Shown piece by piece: positions 45,820 through 54,176 of a stretch of 64,000 nt of DNA. The position numbers were made by a program, and so were the translations under genes. Below the pieces are notes generated by a model, which made no database searches, had not been told where the DNA came from, and saw only the letters and a program-made list of their open reading frames with translations. The stretch's first letter is position 1. The number at the start of each line of letters is the position of its first letter. Source of the stretch: Rhodoplanes azumiensis (lineage in GTDB: Bacteria > Pseudomonadota > Alphaproteobacteria > Rhizobiales > Xanthobacteraceae); assembly GCF_042682915.1 (NCBI RefSeq), contig NZ_JBHUIW010000029.1:1-64000 (forward strand), written 5' to 3'.

Positions 45820-45835
45820 ATCGGATGTCAGCTTA

Positions 45836-46891
45836 TCACGACAGCGGGTCGGCCGTCATCGGAACCATACCCTCGACGTTCTTGCGCGAGATCTCGAGCT
45901 GGTTCTTGGGCAGGGTCACGAGACCCTTCTTGGCGAGATAGCCGTCCTCGCCGGTCGCCTTGTTGGAGACGTACTCGGCCGCGAACTTGTCGAGGCCCGG
46001 GATCACGCCGATGTGCGCCTTCTTGATGTAGACGTACATGCGACGCGAGCCCTTGTACTTGTCCGAGGCGATCGTGTCGAAGTCGGGGGCGACGCCGTCG
46101 ATGGGGACGCCCTTGAGCTTCGCGATGTTCTCCTCGAGGAACGAGTAGCCGAACACGCCGAAGGCGTTCTTGTTGGCCTCGAGCTTCTGCACGATCACGT
46201 TGTCGTTCTCGCCGGCCTCGACATAGGCGCCGTCCTCGCGGAGCGTCTTCCAGACCTTGTCGAACGCCTTGACGTCGGACTTCTTGAGGGCAACGAGAGC
46301 CGGGATCTGCTCGGCACCCTTCTCCATGAACAGCTCGTGCAGCGAGTCGCGCGTGCCCGAGGTCGGGGGCGGGCCGAGCACCTCGATCTTGATGTTCGGC
46401 AGCGACTTGTCGATGTCGGACCAGTTCTTGTACGGGTTGGCGACGAGCTTGCCGTCAGCCCCCGGAACCTCCTTGGCGAGCGCCAGGAAGAGCTGGCCGA
46501 GGGTCAGCGACATCGTCGGGCCGGCCTTGGACTGGGCGAGGGTCAGGCCGTCGAAGCCGATATTGATCTCGATGATGTCCTTGACGCCGTTCTTCTGGCA
46601 CTGCTCGAACTCGTTCTTCTTCATCCGGCGCGAGGCATTGGTGGCGTCCGGATGATCGACGCCGACGCCGGCGCAGAACAGCTTCATGCCGCCGCCCGTG
46701 CCGGTCGACTCGACCACCGGCGTCTTCACGCCGCTGGTCTTGCCGAGCTGCTCGGCCACCGTGGTGGTGAACGGATAGACGGTCGACGACCCGACGATGC
46801 GGATCTGATCACGGGCCTCGGCGGCGCCGGTGAGCGCCAGGCCGGTCGCCGCGATGGCACCGACGGCGATGAGGGAACGGTAAAGCTTCAC
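45836..46891 (-). CDS. pstS: phosphate ABC transporter substrate-binding protein PstS
   Basis: This 351-residue periplasmic phosphate-binding protein has a signal peptide at residues 1-26 (ending AAEA), a phosphate-binding strand RIVGSSTVYPF and the loops STGTGGGMKLFCAG, ATNASRRM and PPTSGTRDS. The start is GTG (VKLYRSLIAV) with a strong AGGAGAGA Shine-Dalgarno. It is the first gene after the Pho box, and a hairpin separates it from pstC. Confidence 0.95.
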   Translation of the reverse strand: MKLYRSLIAVGAIAATGLALTGAAEARDQIRIVGSSTVYPFTTTVAEQLGKTSGVKTPVVESTGTGGGMKLFCAGVGVDHPDATNASRRMKKNEFEQCQKNGVKDIIEINIGFDGLTLAQSKAGPTMSLTLGQLFLALAKEVPGADGKLVANPYKNWSDIDKSLPNIKIEVLGPPPTSGTRDSLHELFMEKGAEQIPALVALKKSDVKAFDKVWKTLREDGAYVEAGENDNVIVQKLEANKNAFGVFGYSFLEENIAKLKGVPIDGVAPDFDTIASDKYKGSRRMYVYIKKAHIGVIPGLDKFAAEYVSNKATGEDGYLAKKGLVTLPKNQLEISRKNVEGMVPMTADPLS

Positions 46892-47070
46892 GGGGCTCTC
46901 TCCTGCTGGCAGCCGCCATCGACCGATGCGCAGGGCCACTCCGCATCAAGGGGGCGATCGATCGCGTCTGGCTTCTGGGACGTCTGTCGTTTCCCGGTTG
47001 ACCCGAGGACCGGTGCGAACAATACCGGCGACCGGTCCGAACCTCGGCCCGACGGACCGGGTCCGCAGCC

Positions 47071-47104
47071 GTTGTAGGGACTCTCGATGACGGTTACATG
47101 ACAG
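47071..47104 (-). promoter_or_regulatory. Pho box and -10 element driving pstSCAB-phoU-phoB
   Basis: On the minus strand, 47104-47087 reads CTGTCAT-gtaa-CCGTCAT, one mismatch from the paired PhoB-binding repeats. After exactly 10 nt comes TACAAC (47076-47071), the -10 spacing expected at PhoB-activated promoters. The predicted leader before the pstS GTG is about 175 nt. phoR, upstream on the same strand, must be transcribed separately or read through. Confidence 0.82.
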
Positions 47105-47167
47105 CGTAATGCCTTGAAGTATTTCATAAATACGTCATATCGCGGTCGATGTCGCAATTCGTCGCGG

Positions 47168-48526
47168 TCAGCCGACGGGATGCGCGGTATCGGGCTCCGG
47201 AAGCCGCTCGGCGAGCGGCGGGAGCCGCACCGTGAAGGTGGCGCCAGCGCCGACCGTGCTGTCGATCCCGAGCCGGCCGCGATGGCGCTGCAGGATGTGC
47301 TTGACGAGCGCGAGACCGAGGCCGGTACCGCCCTGGGCGCGGCTGTCGGCCACGTCGGCGCGATAGAACCGCTCGGTCAGGCGGGGCAGGTGCTCGGGCG
47401 CGATGCCGGGGCCGTAGTCCTTCACCGAGACCGCGACCTCCTCGCCCTGGGCGGCCGGGGTCAGCGCCATCCCGATGTCGACGCGGCCGCCGCTGGCGCC
47501 GTATTTCAGCGCGTTCTCGATCAGGTTCTCGAAGGCGCGCACCAGCTCGTCGCGGTCGCCCGCCACGGTGACGCCGCCTGGCGGCGGCTCGAAGGCGACG
47601 ACGACGCCGCGCTCGGCGGCGAGCGGCTGCAGCCCCTCGACGACCTGGCGGAGCAGGAGGACGAGATCGACCGGCGTCTCCGGCCGGACATGGGCTTTCA
47701 GCTCGATGCGCGACAGCGACAGGAGGTCGTCGATCAGGCGCGCCATGCGGCTCGCCTGCGCCCGCATGATGGCGAGGAATTTTTCGCGCGCCGCCGTGTC
47801 GGCGCGGGCCGGGCCCTGCAGCGTGTCGATGAAGCCCGACAGCGAGGCGAGCGGGGTGCGCAGCTCGTGGCTGGCATTGGCGATGAAATCGGCCCGCATC
47901 TGCTCGGAGCGGCGCAGCGGTGTGAGGTCGTGGAAGCTCACCATCAGGAGCCGCTCGCCGGCCGGCCGACCCGGACCCGGCGGCAACCGTACCGGCGTGA
48001 TCACGGTCTCCCACCAGCGTTCGGTCGGCACCCGTTGGGCCATCTCGGTGCGCACCGTGCCGGCCGTGCCGGGCTCCTCGGCGGCGCGCCGGACGGCGTC
48101 GAGGACGCCAGGATGGCGCAGCGCGAAGGACAGCGGCCGCGCCGTGGCGAGTGCCGGCGCCACCTCGACGGCGCGCCGGTTGAAGGCGCGCACCAGACCG
48201 CCGCGCTCGAGCACGATGACCGGGTCGGGGACGCCCGCGATGGTGGCATCGATGACGAGGTCCAGGGCCTCGGTGCCCAAGCCGCGGTCGACGGTGTCGG
48301 CGGCACGTGCCCGCGCGGCGCGGCGCTGGTCGACCGCGAGGGCGAGCGCGACGGCGGCGAACACCAGCACGGCCGGCAGCGGGGCGAGCTCGCGGGCCAG
48401 AACGGCCGCGAGCAGGGTGGCGGCCGTGATCACCACGGCCACCCGGACACGGCGGACGTCGCCGACCGCGGTGCTGATGAGCCGCCGCGCCCCGCCGGTC
48501 TCCTGCGGTTCGTTCGCCACGGCCAT
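47168..48526 (-). CDS. phoR: phosphate regulon sensor histidine kinase PhoR
   Basis: This 452-residue kinase has two N-terminal TM helices (residues 25-65), a PAS-like domain (VIDATIAGVPDPVIVLERGG), a HisKA region with the phospho-His in FIANASHELRTPLASLSGF, and an ATPase domain with N box (ENLIENALKYG), G1 (VKDYGPGIAPEH) and G2 (GGTGLGLALVKH). It phosphorylates PhoB when phosphate is scarce. Its ATG is at MAVANEPQ. Confidence 0.93.
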   Translation of the reverse strand: MAVANEPQETGGARRLISTAVGDVRRVRVAVVITAATLLAAVLARELAPLPAVLVFAAVALALAVDQRRAARARAADTVDRGLGTEALDLVIDATIAGVPDPVIVLERGGLVRAFNRRAVEVAPALATARPLSFALRHPGVLDAVRRAAEEPGTAGTVRTEMAQRVPTERWWETVITPVRLPPGPGRPAGERLLMVSFHDLTPLRRSEQMRADFIANASHELRTPLASLSGFIDTLQGPARADTAAREKFLAIMRAQASRMARLIDDLLSLSRIELKAHVRPETPVDLVLLLRQVVEGLQPLAAERGVVVAFEPPPGGVTVAGDRDELVRAFENLIENALKYGASGGRVDIGMALTPAAQGEEVAVSVKDYGPGIAPEHLPRLTERFYRADVADSRAQGGTGLGLALVKHILQRHRGRLGIDSTVGAGATFTVRLPPLAERLPEPDTAHPVG

Positions 48527-48690
48527 GCGCCTCCGCCCTGTCTGTGTCTGTCCTGCGCCCCGCCGGGGGGCGCTTCGCCGGCCGTCGCCGCGGTCCTGCC
48601 TCGCCGGTCGGCCTTCCGGGCCTTCCGGTCCCTGGCCGTCCGGCCCTTCGCCGCTCGGCTCCCCGGCCCGGTGCTCAGCCGGTCCGGTGC

Positions 48691-49734
48691 TCAGCCGGTC
48701 CGCTCGTCCCCGGCGGCGGCCTGGGCGGGCCCGAGACCCGCCGCGGGCTCGGTCGACCGGCCGCGGCTGCGCGCGATCGCGAGCCACGCCTCGCGGCCGC
48801 CGAGAATCAGCAACGCCAGCGCGAACGGCACCAGATAATACAGCAGCCGGAACAGCAGCAGACCGGCGAGGAGCTGCTCCTTGTCGAACTGCCACAACGC
48901 CACCAGCATGGCCGCGTCGAACACCCCGAGCCCGCCCGGCGAGTGGCTGGCGAAGCCGAGCAGGGTCGCGGCGACGAAGATCACGGCCAGCGTGACGAAA
49001 CCGATATACGGCTCGTGCGGCACCAGCATGTACATGGCGGCGGCGCAGCAGCCGAGATCGATGATTCCGATGGCGATCTGGAGGAGCGTGAGCGGCCCGC
49101 CCGGCAGCGTCACCTCCCAGTTGCTGCGGCCGATCACCCGCCGGGTCTTCCACACCCAGCCGACATAGGTCGCGAGCGCGATCAGGGTGACGATCGCCAG
49201 CCCCCGGTTGATCCAGGCCGGCACCTGGTTGATGGCGGAGGCCGCCTCCGGGGCGATCGCGATGCCGAGCCCCAGCACGGTCGCGTTGCCGAGCCAGAAC
49301 GTGAAGCCGGCGACGAAGCAGACCTTGGCCACGTCGATGGCCGACAGCCCGTGGCGCGAGTAGATGCGGTAGCGCACCGCGCCGCCCGTGAAGGCGCTCG
49401 CCCCGACATTGTGCCCGACCGAGTAGCTGGTGAAGCCGGCCAGGGCCGCGATCCGGTACGGCACGTCGCCGCGGCCGATCGTGTGCAGGGCGAAATAATC
49501 GTAGAACGTCAGGGTGAAGTAACCCGCGGCGACGAAGGCGCCGGCGACCACGATGTCGAAGCGCGGGATCGCCTTCACGGCGGCGATCACCTCGTGCACG
49601 TCGATCCCGCGCAGCATCCGCCAGAGCACGACGGCCGCCGCTGCGATCACGGCCAGGCTGACCACGAACCCCACCCGGTGCCAGCCAATCTTCCGGTCGA
49701 AGGCCTCCGAGGCCGCACGCAGCCGATGGTACAT
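48691..49734 (-). CDS. UPF0104/LPG-synthase-TM family membrane protein
   Basis: This 347-residue polytopic protein has about eight TM helices of the lysylphosphatidylglycerol-synthase TM region (flippase-like) type. Conserved spots are FTSYSVGHNVGASAFTGGAV, RYRIYSRHGLS and LGFASHSPGGLGVFDAAML. It lacks the soluble aminoacyltransferase domain of MprF, so it is not an LPG synthase by itself. It is upstream of phoR on the same strand. The transported or modified lipid is unknown. Confidence 0.83.
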   Translation of the reverse strand: MYHRLRAASEAFDRKIGWHRVGFVVSLAVIAAAAVVLWRMLRGIDVHEVIAAVKAIPRFDIVVAGAFVAAGYFTLTFYDYFALHTIGRGDVPYRIAALAGFTSYSVGHNVGASAFTGGAVRYRIYSRHGLSAIDVAKVCFVAGFTFWLGNATVLGLGIAIAPEAASAINQVPAWINRGLAIVTLIALATYVGWVWKTRRVIGRSNWEVTLPGGPLTLLQIAIGIIDLGCCAAAMYMLVPHEPYIGFVTLAVIFVAATLLGFASHSPGGLGVFDAAMLVALWQFDKEQLLAGLLLFRLLYYLVPFALALLILGGREAWLAIARSRGRSTEPAAGLGPAQAAAGDERTG

Positions 49735-50031
49735 CTTGAGATCCTGGCGCTCCGTGCAGGGAATCCGGGCGGGGGTCGCGCGCCCCGGCCGGCGCGCCGT
49801 TCGCGTCTAACAGAACCCCGTGCGGATTACGAGCACGGGGAACTGCGACCCGTTCCCGCGCCGGCCGCCCTCCGGCGGTCCCCCGCCGGCCCACCGCGGG
49901 CGGCCCGGCCGGACCGCCGGGTCGGCGGCCGCGATGGACAATCCGGCCGGCATCGGGAATTGTCCGGATGCTGCAGCGCCGTAGGCTCTGGCCGCCGGGC
50001 GGGGGCGCCGGAGCGATCCGAGGGGGAGAGG

Positions 50032-50823
50032 ATGACCGAGACCGACACGATGCTGGCGAACGTCGCGGACGGCATCGGCACCATGACGTTCAACAATCCG
50101 GAGCGCCACAATGCCGTCTCGCTGGAGATGTGGGAGGCGGCCGGGTCGATCCTGGAGGATTTCGCCAACGACCCGCAGGTGCGCGTCGTGGTGCTCACCG
50201 GCGCCGGTGGCAAGGCCTTCGTGTCGGGCGCCGACATCTCCAAGTTCGAGGACGAGCGGGCGAGCCAGGCCGCCTACGAGCGCTACAACGCCGCCGTCGA
50301 CCGCGCCTCGACGCTGCTCTCCGACCACCCGAAGCCGACCATCGCCAAGATCCGCGGCTGGTGCCTGGGCGGCGGCGTCGGGCTCGCGACCTGCTGCGAC
50401 CTTCGGATCTGCTCGGACAATTCCCGCTTCGCCGTGCCGGCCGCCAAGCTGGGGCTGGGCTACGCCTACAAGGGGCTGAAGAAGATCGTCGATCTGGTCG
50501 GGCCGGCCTACGCCAAGGAGATCCTCTACACGGCGCGCCAGTTCACGGCCGCCGAGGCGCACGGCATGGGGCTGGTCAACCGGGTCGTCGCGGCCGACGA
50601 TCTCGACGCCTACGTGCAGGACTACGCCGTCACGATCGCCGGCAACGCGCCGCTCACGGTCGCGGCCGCCAAAGTGGCGGTCGGAGAGGCCACGAAGCCG
50701 GACGCCGAGCGCGACCTCACCCGCTGCGAGGCGATGGTCAACGCCTGTTTCGCCAGCCAGGACTACGTCGAGGGTCGCCGCGCCTTCATGGAGAAGCGCA
50801 AGCCGGACTTTCAGGGGCGGTAG
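50032..50823 (+). CDS. enoyl-CoA hydratase/isomerase (crotonase) family protein, atypical active site
   Basis: This 263-residue crotonase-fold protein has oxyanion-hole segments AFVSGADISKFEDE and IRGWCLGGGVGLATCCDLRI. In classical hydratases catalytic Glu residues sit in GGGCELA and after the next strand (PE). Here these positions read GGGVGLA and PAAKLGL, so both appear missing. It is preceded by GGGGGAGAGG. It probably handles an acyl-CoA by another crotonase reaction; the substrate is unknown and no beta-oxidation genes are adjacent. Confidence 0.85.
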   Translation: MTETDTMLANVADGIGTMTFNNPERHNAVSLEMWEAAGSILEDFANDPQVRVVVLTGAGGKAFVSGADISKFEDERASQAAYERYNAAVDRASTLLSDHPKPTIAKIRGWCLGGGVGLATCCDLRICSDNSRFAVPAAKLGLGYAYKGLKKIVDLVGPAYAKEILYTARQFTAAEAHGMGLVNRVVAADDLDAYVQDYAVTIAGNAPLTVAAAKVAVGEATKPDAERDLTRCEAMVNACFASQDYVEGRRAFMEKRKPDFQGR

Positions 50824-51012
50824 ACGAGCGCCGTCGAAGAGCGGCGCACCGTGCGCTTCGCAGTTGCGAAGCAGATCGAGCGTGCCGTTCGGCACGGGAG
50901 CCATGCAAGAGATCTCCTGCGACATCTCTTGCGGCGAGGGTGGGGATGCAGAACACTGCGCCTCCCTCCATGACACGCACGCGCCCCGCGCGTCGCCGTT
51001 CCGGGTGAGCCC

Positions 51013-51837
51013 ATGGCTTCCGTCAGCCGCCGTCTCTTCGCATCCCTGGCGTTGGTCGCCGCGTTCGCCGCCGCGCCGCTCGCGCTCGCCGAGCCGGACG
51101 TCAAGACCGACCTCAAGACCGACCTCAAGACCGTCCTGGCGCCGTCCGGCAAGCTGCGCGCCGGGCTCTACCCCGGCACGCCGACCTCGTATCTGGCCGG
51201 CGAGAACGGCGCGTCGCCGCGCGGCGTCGGCTACGAGCTCGGCAAGGCCTTGGCCGAGAAGCTCGGCGTGCCCTACGAGCCGGTGGTCTTCAAGAAGAAC
51301 GCCGAGGTGCTGGAAGCCGTGCAGAGCGGCGCCGTCGACGTCGCCTTCACCAACGCCTCGGTGGCGCGCGCCAAGGTGATGGATTTCGGCCCCGCTTATC
51401 TCGACATCGAGCTCGGCTATCTGGTGCGGGAGAACGCGCCCGTGACGGCCGTCGACGCCGTCGACAAGCCGGGCGTCAAGATCGGGGTCACCAAGGGCTC
51501 GTCGTCGGACGGCGTGCTGACGCGCGAGCTGAAGACTGCCGAGGTCGTGCGGGTCGAAACCGTCCTGCTCGCCGCGGAGTTGCTGAAGGAGGGCAAGATC
51601 GACGCCTTCGCCACCAACAAGGCGACCCTCTACGAGATGGGCGAGAAGGTGCCGGGCGCCAAGGTTCTCGACGGTCGCTGGGGCATGGAGCGTCACGCCG
51701 TCGCGATCCCCAAGGGCCGCGAGGCCGGCCTGCCGATGGTGCGCGCCTTCACGGCCGAGGTGAAGGCGAACGGCCTCGTCGCTGGTGCCGTCCAGCGCGC
51801 CGGCCTGCGCGGCGCCCAGGTCTCGGAGATGAAGTAG
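51013..51837 (+). CDS. ABC transporter substrate-binding protein (SBP_bac_3 family)
   Basis: This 274-residue periplasmic protein has a signal peptide (residues 1-26, ending ALA). The two-lobe amino-acid-binding fold is seen in RGVGYELGKALAEKLGVPYE, GAVDVAFTNASVARAKVMDF and the hinge region KIGVTKGSSSDGVL. The mature N-terminus begins with three units of four residues (DVKT/DLKT/DLKT) encoded by 12-bp repeats. No permease or ATPase gene is adjacent, so it is an orphan binding protein. It is a paralogue of the 1117-1905 gene. Confidence 0.85.
   Translation: MASVSRRLFASLALVAAFAAAPLALAEPDVKTDLKTDLKTVLAPSGKLRAGLYPGTPTSYLAGENGASPRGVGYELGKALAEKLGVPYEPVVFKKNAEVLEAVQSGAVDVAFTNASVARAKVMDFGPAYLDIELGYLVRENAPVTAVDAVDKPGVKIGVTKGSSSDGVLTRELKTAEVVRVETVLLAAELLKEGKIDAFATNKATLYEMGEKVPGAKVLDGRWGMERHAVAIPKGREAGLPMVRAFTAEVKANGLVAGAVQRAGLRGAQVSEMK
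51097..51132 (+). repeat. 12-bp tandem repeat, 3 copies
   Basis: GACGTCAAGACC is followed by two GACCTCAAGACC units at the start of the mature binding protein, giving a charged DVKTDLKTDLKT leader. Confidence 0.85.
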
Positions 51838-51865
51838 GGGGCAAGCGGCGTTCTGATCATCTCCT

Positions 51866-51970
51866 CATGGCGAGGAGCGGCCGAAGGCCGCGTCTCGAAC
51901 CATGCGGCCCCCGCGGTGGCCGTCCCCGCCCTTCGAGACGGCCCGCTGCGCGGACCCCTCAGGACGAGGA
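51866..51970. repeat. palindromic repeat
   Basis: CATGGCGAGGAGCGGCCGAA and CCTCAGGACGAGGAC flank inverted arms (CGGCCGAAGGCCG; CGTCTCGAACC with CCCTTCGAGACG). It lies between convergent genes, together with a CTCTCCCCGCAAGCGGGGAGAG hairpin near 52006-52028. Confidence 0.6.
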
Positions 51971-52068
51971 CGGAGTGGAGTCCGCGCTGATGGCGCGGTC
52001 TCCGACCTCTCCCCGCAAGCGGGGAGAGGCTCTTGGGCGGAGAGGCTTTTGGTCAGCAGCGCCTCGGA

Positions 52069-53070
52069 TCACGGCTGCTGCACGCCTGCCGCCTTCACGA
52101 CCTCCTGCCACTTCTTGCGCTCGGCCGCGATGAAGGCGGAGAACGCCTCGGGCGTGCTGGGCGCCGCGACGGCGCCGACCTCGGCGAGCGTCGTCTGCAC
52201 CTCGGGAGTCGAGAAGATCGCCTTCACGTCGGCGGCGAGCTTGTCGACGATCGGGCGCGGCGTGCCGGCCGGCGCGAACAGGCCGTGCCACGAGGTCGCG
52301 TCGAAGCCCGGCAGTGTCTCGGCGACGGTCGGGACGTCGGGGGCGATCGGGCTGCGCTTCAGGCTGGTCACCGCGATCGGGCGCACCGTGCCGGCCTTCG
52401 CCTGCGGCCAGGCGAGCGTCATGTTGTCGAAGGCGAGATCGATATGGCCGCCGATCAGGTTGTTCATGATCTCGTTGGAGCTGCGATACGGCACGTGCGT
52501 CATCGTCGTGCCGGTCCTGATCTTGAACAATTCGCCGGCGAGATGGTTGGAGGCGCCCACCCCCGAGGAGCCGAAGGACAGCTTGTCCGGGTTCTTCTTC
52601 AGATAGTCCGCGAGCTCGGCGACCGTCGCCACCGGGAGCTTCGGGTTGACGACGAGGAGGTTCGGCAGGGTCGCGAACAACGACACCGGCTGGAAGTCCG
52701 TCTCCGGGTCGTGCGGCATGTTTTTATAGACGAACTGGTTGATCGAGTGGCTCGACACCGTGCCGACCAGGAGCGTGTAGCCGTCCTTCGGCGCGCGGGC
52801 GACGACGCTCGAGCCGATATTGCCGCCGGCGCCGGCCCGATTCTCCACCACGAACGGGATGCCGGTCCGCTGCTGCATCGCGTTGGCGAAGATGCGGGCG
52901 AACATGTCGGTGGTGCCGCCGGCCGTGAACGGCACCACGACCGTGACCTGCTTGGTCGGCCAGGCCGGGGCGCCACCGCCGGGGGCCGCCTGCGGCGCCG
53001 GGGCCTGGGCGGCGGCGGTGCCGAGCGCGGCGGCGAGCGCCAGTGCGACGGCGACGAGAAGCTTTGGCAT
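52069..53070 (-). CDS. tripartite tricarboxylate transporter (Bug family) substrate-binding protein
   Basis: This 333-residue exported protein has a signal peptide (residues 1-21) and the Bug-family signatures VTVVVPFTAGGTTDMFARIF, VVENRAGAGGNIGSS and FGSSGVGASNHLAGELFK. Such proteins feed carboxylic or other acids to TctAB permeases; none is adjacent here. It diverges from a GntR regulator with a palindromic operator candidate between them, so the substrate is plausibly related to the sugar acid handled by the downstream dehydratase-like enzyme. That link is inference. Confidence 0.88.
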   Translation of the reverse strand: MPKLLVAVALALAAALGTAAAQAPAPQAAPGGGAPAWPTKQVTVVVPFTAGGTTDMFARIFANAMQQRTGIPFVVENRAGAGGNIGSSVVARAPKDGYTLLVGTVSSHSINQFVYKNMPHDPETDFQPVSLFATLPNLLVVNPKLPVATVAELADYLKKNPDKLSFGSSGVGASNHLAGELFKIRTGTTMTHVPYRSSNEIMNNLIGGHIDLAFDNMTLAWPQAKAGTVRPIAVTSLKRSPIAPDVPTVAETLPGFDATSWHGLFAPAGTPRPIVDKLAADVKAIFSTPEVQTTLAEVGAVAAPSTPEAFSAFIAAERKKWQEVVKAAGVQQP

Positions 53071-53170
53071 GCGACGTCTCCACGGTCCCGCGCGTGTTCT
53101 TCGGCCGCCGGACCCGCGGGGCGTCGCAGGGCGGCCATGGTCGCCTCGTTAGGCGCGCCTCCGTCAGGGG

Positions 53171-53210
53171 TCAATCTGTAGTGCATCAGATTGACAGACT
53201 GGTGCATCAG
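53171..53210. promoter_or_regulatory. palindromic operator candidate for GntR regulator
   Basis: TCAATCTG (53171-53178) and CAGATTGA (53187-53194) form a perfect 8-bp inverted repeat around TAGTGCAT. GTGCATCAG is also directly repeated at 53181 and 53202, 21 bp apart (two helical turns). The site is placed in the divergent spacer between the Bug-type binding protein and the GntR gene. Confidence 0.65.
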
Positions 53211-53279
53211 TGCCTATGAGCCAAAAGGCGCCCGGACGGCGATTCGAACGGCCGAAGGCGCGGCACGAAGGAGACCCGC

Positions 53280-53990
53280 GTGAGCATCGTCGACCTGACC
53301 GCAGCCCGGGACGCGGGGGACGAGGCGGGGCCGCGCCTGCCGGCGGGCGCGACCGTCTACGAGCGGCTGCGCCAGATGATCGTGACGCTGGCGCTGCCGC
53401 CGGGCGCCGCGATCAACCGCGCGGAGCTGCAGGCGAGCTTCGGCCTCTCTTCGACGCCGGTGCGCGACGCGCTGACCCGGCTCGCCGAGGAGGGGCTCGT
53501 CGACATCAAGGCGCAGAGCGCCACGCGGGTGAGCCTGATCGACGTCGCCGCCGCCCGGCAGGCGCAGTTCCTGCGTCGCGCCGTCGAGCAGGAGGCGGTG
53601 CGCCTTCTCGCCGCGCTGCCCGACAAGGAGTTCGAGCCGGAGCTGCGCGCCCTCCTCGACGCGCAGACGCTGCGTGCCGCCGCCGGCGATCTCGACGGCT
53701 TCGACACGCTCGATCGCGCCTTCCACCGGCGCCTCGTCGAGCTCGCCGGCGCGCCCGATCTCGATTCCCTGGTGCGGTCGCGCTGCGGCCATATCGACCG
53801 CATCCGCCGGCTGCATCTGCCGGTGCGCGGCAAGGCCGAGGAGGTGGTGCGCGACCACGCCCGCATCCTCAAGGCGATCGTCGCCGGCAATGCCGAGAAG
53901 GCGCAGGCGCGGGTGCGCGACCACCTGGCCCGCTCGCTCGCCTATGTCGAGACGCTGCGGGCCGCCCATCCGGGCTTTTTCCGCGGTTGA
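53280..53990 (+). CDS. GntR family transcriptional regulator (FCD domain)
   Basis: This 236-residue FadR-subfamily regulator has an N-terminal winged helix (VYERLRQMIVTLALPPGAAI, then SSTPVRDALTRLAEEGLVDI) at about residues 25-95. A C-terminal all-helical FCD ligand domain carries the metal-site residues D..H/H (TLDRAFHRRLVELAG, RDHARILKAIV). The GTG start has GGAG at -8. FCD regulators usually respond to carboxylic or sugar acids. It lies between the Bug protein and a mannonate-dehydratase-like gene. Confidence 0.9.
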   Translation: MSIVDLTAARDAGDEAGPRLPAGATVYERLRQMIVTLALPPGAAINRAELQASFGLSSTPVRDALTRLAEEGLVDIKAQSATRVSLIDVAAARQAQFLRRAVEQEAVRLLAALPDKEFEPELRALLDAQTLRAAAGDLDGFDTLDRAFHRRLVELAGAPDLDSLVRSRCGHIDRIRRLHLPVRGKAEEVVRDHARILKAIVAGNAEKAQARVRDHLARSLAYVETLRAAHPGFFRG

Positions 53991-54016
53991 GCGCTGTGCC
54001 AAGCGACCACCTCGCT

Positions 54017-54123
54017 GTCATTCCGGGGCGCGGCGAAGCCGCGAACTCGGAATCCAGCGACGCGTTCCGAAGTCTCGGCTGGATTCCGAGTTCGCGGCTT
54101 CGCCGCGCCCCGGAAGGAATGAC
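54017..54123. repeat. full-length REP-like inverted repeat
   Basis: This nearly perfect 107-bp palindrome has ends GTCATTCCGGGGCGCGGCGA and TCGCCGCGCCCCGGAAGGAATGAC. The arms (AAGCCGCGAACTCGGAATCCAG and its complement) enclose an internal loop CGACGCGTTCCGAAGTCTCGG. It is the most complete copy of the GTCATTCCGGGG family in the window. It separates the GntR gene from the dehydratase gene. Confidence 0.85.
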
Positions 54124-54176
54124 CACCGAGTTGATCGAGCGAAGACGTGTGAACAAGCCGAGCCGGGAGACACGAA

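Noticed and set aside
48600..48700. Another 15-bp repeat locus (GTGCTCAGCCGGTCCG twice)
   Set aside because: The clear duplication has a period of 16 bp and the flanking GCC/CCGG-rich sequence shows no regular unit, so it was not added to the 15-bp group.
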